A stretch of 6,901 bases of DNA. Origin: Deltaproteobacteria bacterium. Its GTDB lineage: Bacteria > Desulfobacterota > B13-G15. Both the position numbers and the translations under genes were made by a program. A model generated the notes under the pieces. That model was not told the origin of the DNA, made no database searches, and saw only the letters and a list, made by a program, of their open reading frames with translations. Location of the stretch: positions 1 to 6,901 of the forward strand of contig QMLA01000058.1 in assembly GCA_003646585.1 (NCBI GenBank), read 5' to 3'. This document shows positions 4,880 to 6,901 of the stretch, in pieces; the stretch's first letter is position 1, and each line of letters starts with the position of its first letter.

Positions 4880-6799
4880 ATGGCTGGGCGTGCCTCTTCC
4901 CCTCTGGAGAAACTGATATCGCTCGGGTTTCTGATCTTTTCCTGCTATCACCTCTGGACCACGGCCTTTGGTATTCCCATCTCCTATCTGCACCGTCCCC
5001 TCTATTTGACCTTTGCGCTATCGCTCGGGTTTCTGATCTACGACTCCAGGGGGAAGAGGCACCAAGGCCGGCCCAGCTGGGCCGATGTGCTTTTGGGCCT
5101 TTTGGCCTTGATCTGTTTTGGGACAGTGGCCTCCCTGTATGAAATGACGTCCCAGCGGCTCTCCATGGTGGATCCCCTGACCCCCTGGCAGCTGGTGGCG
5201 GGTGGGTTGAGTGTGTTGTTGGTCCTTGAGATCACCCGCAGGACCGTGGGGTGGGTCCTTTCGGCGGTGGTGGTCCTGGCCCTTCTTTATGCCTTTTTCG
5301 GGCCCTTTATGCCCCATGCCCTGGCCCACAGGGGCTTCAGTCTAAGGGACATGATCGACTATCTCAATTTCGGCCTCGATGGTATTTATTCCATCCCCAC
5401 CGGGGTGGCCTCAACTTACATTGTGGTCTTCATCATCTTCGGCACCTTCCTGGAGATGTCAGGGGCCGGGGATGTGTTGATGGATCTGGGTCGGGCCCTG
5501 GCCGGTCGTTTCAGGGGGGGTCCGGCAAAGATAGGGGTTTTGGCCAGTGCCTTCTTCGGAAGTATTTCGGGTTCGGCGGCTGCCAATGTGTATGCCACCG
5601 GTACCTTCACCATCCCCTTGATGAAACGCCTTGGGTACAGCCCGGCCTTTGCCGGGGCGGTGGAGGCGGCATCAAGCACCGGGGGGCAGCTCATGCCGCC
5701 GGTCATGGGGGCCGCGGCCTTCCTGATGGCCGATATCCTGGGCATCCCCTATCTGAAGGTGTGCAAGGCTGCCCTGCTTCCGGCCATCCTCTACTTTCTG
5801 TCCATCCTGCTTATGGTGGATTTCGAGGCGGCTAAGAAGGGGCTCAGGGGGATAGGGGCCGAGGAGCAGCCCTCCTTGAAGGAGGTGCTCAAGCGCAGCT
5901 TCCTACTTTTGCCGATCTTGGTGCTTTTGGTGGTCATGCTCATGGGGTATACGGCCTTCCGGGCAGCCTTAATTGCCACGGCCTCCACGGTCCTTGTCTC
6001 CATGTTTTCGCCCAAGTATCGGATGGGACCGAGGAGGATCATCAAGGCCCTGGTGGTTAGCGGTCAACGCAATGTGTTGATTGCTTCGGCCTGTGCCGCT
6101 GCAGGGATCATTATCGGAGTGGTGACCCTTACGGGGATTGGTCTCAACATCAGTTCCATCATCCTCTCGGCCTCGGGAGGGATAACCCTTGTGGCCCTTG
6201 GCCTCATCATGGTGGCCTCCATTATCATGGGAATGGGAACCCCTACCACCGTCGCCTACATAATTGTGGCCACCTTAGGGGTGCCCTCTTTGAGGCAGTT
6301 GGGTTTTGATGCCCTGTCGTCGCACTTTTTTGTGTTCTACTTCGGGGTGCTGTCCATGGTCACGCCACCTGTGGCCGTGGCCGCCTATGCGGCGGCCGAG
6401 ATAGCCAAGGAGGACATGATAAAGATCGGCCTCACGGCGGTGAAGTTGTGCTTTGTGGCCTTCCTCATCCCCTATGTTTTCATCCACGAGCCGGCCCTCC
6501 TGATGGAGGCTTCCTGGGGGAAGGTCCTTGTGGAGTTTGTAACCGCCGTTATGGGTGTGGTGGCACTGGCTGCATCCTTCCAGGGGTGGCTGTTCGGGAC
6601 CTTGGGGCTTCCCCTGCGCATGGGCCTTTTCCTTTCGGCCATCCTTCTGATCCTGCCGGGGATGGACACGAACTTGGTGGGGGTTTGTCTGTTTCTGGTC
6701 CTTTTGGCCGTGGCCTATCTCAGGAGGCCGCGACAGGAAGCCTTGGGAACACAAACCGCGGGAGGTTATCGTCATGGCGAAGGAATTGATCCGTCCTGA
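4880..6799 (+). CDS. TRAP transporter fused permease (DctQM type) of the TAXI system
   Basis: A 639-residue inner-membrane protein that combines the small and large TRAP subunits and uses an ion gradient to import the anion held by the TAXI protein. Residues 1 to about 150 hold the DctQ-like helices. From about 165 the DctM core follows, with GSISGSAAANVYATGTFTIP (227-246) and the hairpin STGGQLMPPVMGAAAF (266-281) in the first half. The second half has matching GMGTPTTVAYIIVA (451-464) and VTPPVAVAAYAAAEIA (494-509). These paired segments form the sodium and substrate region in TRAP permeases. A further hydrophobic stretch at about 552-615 adds C-terminal helices. Length and layout are normal for TAXI permeases. 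ATG 4880 is used because a stop lies just upstream in frame (4865-4867). It has only a weak ribosome binding site, so coupling to the binding protein is likely. The frame is intact despite a run of seven G at 5514-5520. Confidence 0.93.
   Translation: MAGRASSPLEKLISLGFLIFSCYHLWTTAFGIPISYLHRPLYLTFALSLGFLIYDSRGKRHQGRPSWADVLLGLLALICFGTVASLYEMTSQRLSMVDPLTPWQLVAGGLSVLLVLEITRRTVGWVLSAVVVLALLYAFFGPFMPHALAHRGFSLRDMIDYLNFGLDGIYSIPTGVASTYIVVFIIFGTFLEMSGAGDVLMDLGRALAGRFRGGPAKIGVLASAFFGSISGSAAANVYATGTFTIPLMKRLGYSPAFAGAVEAASSTGGQLMPPVMGAAAFLMADILGIPYLKVCKAALLPAILYFLSILLMVDFEAAKKGLRGIGAEEQPSLKEVLKRSFLLLPILVLLVVMLMGYTAFRAALIATASTVLVSMFSPKYRMGPRRIIKALVVSGQRNVLIASACAAAGIIIGVVTLTGIGLNISSIILSASGGITLVALGLIMVASIIMGMGTPTTVAYIIVATLGVPSLRQLGFDALSSHFFVFYFGVLSMVTPPVAVAAYAAAEIAKEDMIKIGLTAVKLCFVAFLIPYVFIHEPALLMEASWGKVLVEFVTAVMGVVALAASFQGWLFGTLGLPLRMGLFLSAILLILPGMDTNLVGVCLFLVLLAVAYLRRPRQEALGTQTAGGYRHGEGIDPS
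4917..4937 (+). repeat. 21-bp perfect direct repeat, copy 1, in the permease gene
   Basis: The 21 bases starting TATCGCTCGGG and ending TCTGATCT are identical at 4917-4937 and 5019-5039. This copy encodes SLGFLI of the first membrane helix (residues 14-19). The copies are 102 bases apart, exactly 34 codons, so they are read in the same phase. Confidence 0.9.
5019..5039 (+). repeat. 21-bp perfect direct repeat, copy 2, in the permease gene
   Basis: Second identical copy of the repeat at 4917-4937, encoding SLGFLI of the second membrane helix (residues 48-53). Recombination between the copies would remove 34 codons without shifting the frame. Confidence 0.9.
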
Positions 6800-6901
6800 A
6801 GGATCCTGGGTAGCTCTAGTTGCCCCCTTTGGGCCCAAAGGAGAGGTGGATTTCGACGGGTTCAAGGCCCTAGTGGATTTCCAGGTGGCCAACGGCACAT
6901 C
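6774..6901 (+). CDS. DapA-family (dihydrodipicolinate synthase / N-acetylneuraminate lyase type) aldolase, N-terminal 42 residues (3' end outside window)
   Basis: ATG 6774 follows GGAGG (6761-6765) at eight bases and opens a frame that runs to the window edge. The peptide has GSWVALVAPFGPKGEVDFDG and then FKALVDFQVANGT, which is the first strand and helix of the class I aldolase TIM barrel of the DapA/NAL family (typical form: G-x-x-x-A-x-x-T-P-F...DFDG...LVDFQ...NGT). The family condenses or cleaves pyruvate adducts through a Schiff-base lysine that would lie beyond the window. Its start overlaps the last 26 bases of the permease gene, so it belongs to the transporter operon. It may be a biosynthetic DapA, but its position suggests breakdown of the imported acid. 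The catalytic residues and substrate class cannot be judged from this part. Confidence 0.85.
   Translation, partial: MAKELIRPEGSWVALVAPFGPKGEVDFDGFKALVDFQVANGT

Noticed and set aside
5251..5835. A 194-codon plus-strand open frame inside the permease gene
   Set aside because: It overlaps the conserved DctM core read in another frame, and its translation is Gly/Pro/His-rich without motifs.
6275..6898. A 207-codon minus-strand open frame over the permease end and DapA-like start
   Set aside because: Same low-complexity mirror pattern, antisense to well supported genes, and no promoter or ribosome site seen.

Overview
The window is bacterial-type DNA, G-rich on the coding strand. Every supported gene lies on the plus strand. 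Frequent AGG for arginine and ATA for isoleucine, together with two TRAP-type carboxylate transporter systems, would suit an anaerobic and perhaps thermophilic organic-acid or amino-acid user. That is only an inference; no rRNA or lineage-specific marker is present to fix the taxon.

Layout. Positions 1-229 hold the C-terminal end of an isocitrate/3-isopropylmalate dehydrogenase family gene. It is followed by a C-rich, G-free tract and an extended -10 promoter. Positions 354 to about 1940 are a decayed region: a 55-residue N-terminal stub (possibly from a reductive-dehalogenase-like Fe-S protein), then the C-terminal half of a TRAP small permease (DctQ type), then a large permease (DctM type) carrying two in-frame stops and three single-base frameshifts and lacking its C-terminus. 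The dctM remnant runs directly into a GntR/FadR-family (FCD domain) regulator whose own start appears to have been lost at the junction. From 2647 the genes are intact: a PLP-dependent cystathionine gamma-synthase/lyase type enzyme, then after a promoter-bearing gap a TAXI-type TRAP binding protein, a fused DctQM-type permease of 639 residues, and the first 42 codons of a DapA-family aldolase/lyase that overlaps the permease end.

How the genes fit together. The regulator and PLP enzyme are 15 bases apart and probably co-transcribed. The TAXI binding protein, fused permease and DapA-like gene form a tight second unit (7-base gap, then a 26-base overlap), as expected for uptake of an organic anion coupled to its breakdown. 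An old DctQM-type importer has been dismantled beside an intact TAXI importer, so the locus looks like one transporter being replaced by another, or a catabolic island being trimmed by deletions.

I did not find a convincing undescribed defence system or mobile element. The most notable signals are the two deletion/fusion junctions around the dead transporter, the headless but otherwise intact regulator, a 21-bp perfect in-phase repeat inside the permease gene, and the repeat-bearing leader of the TAXI operon.
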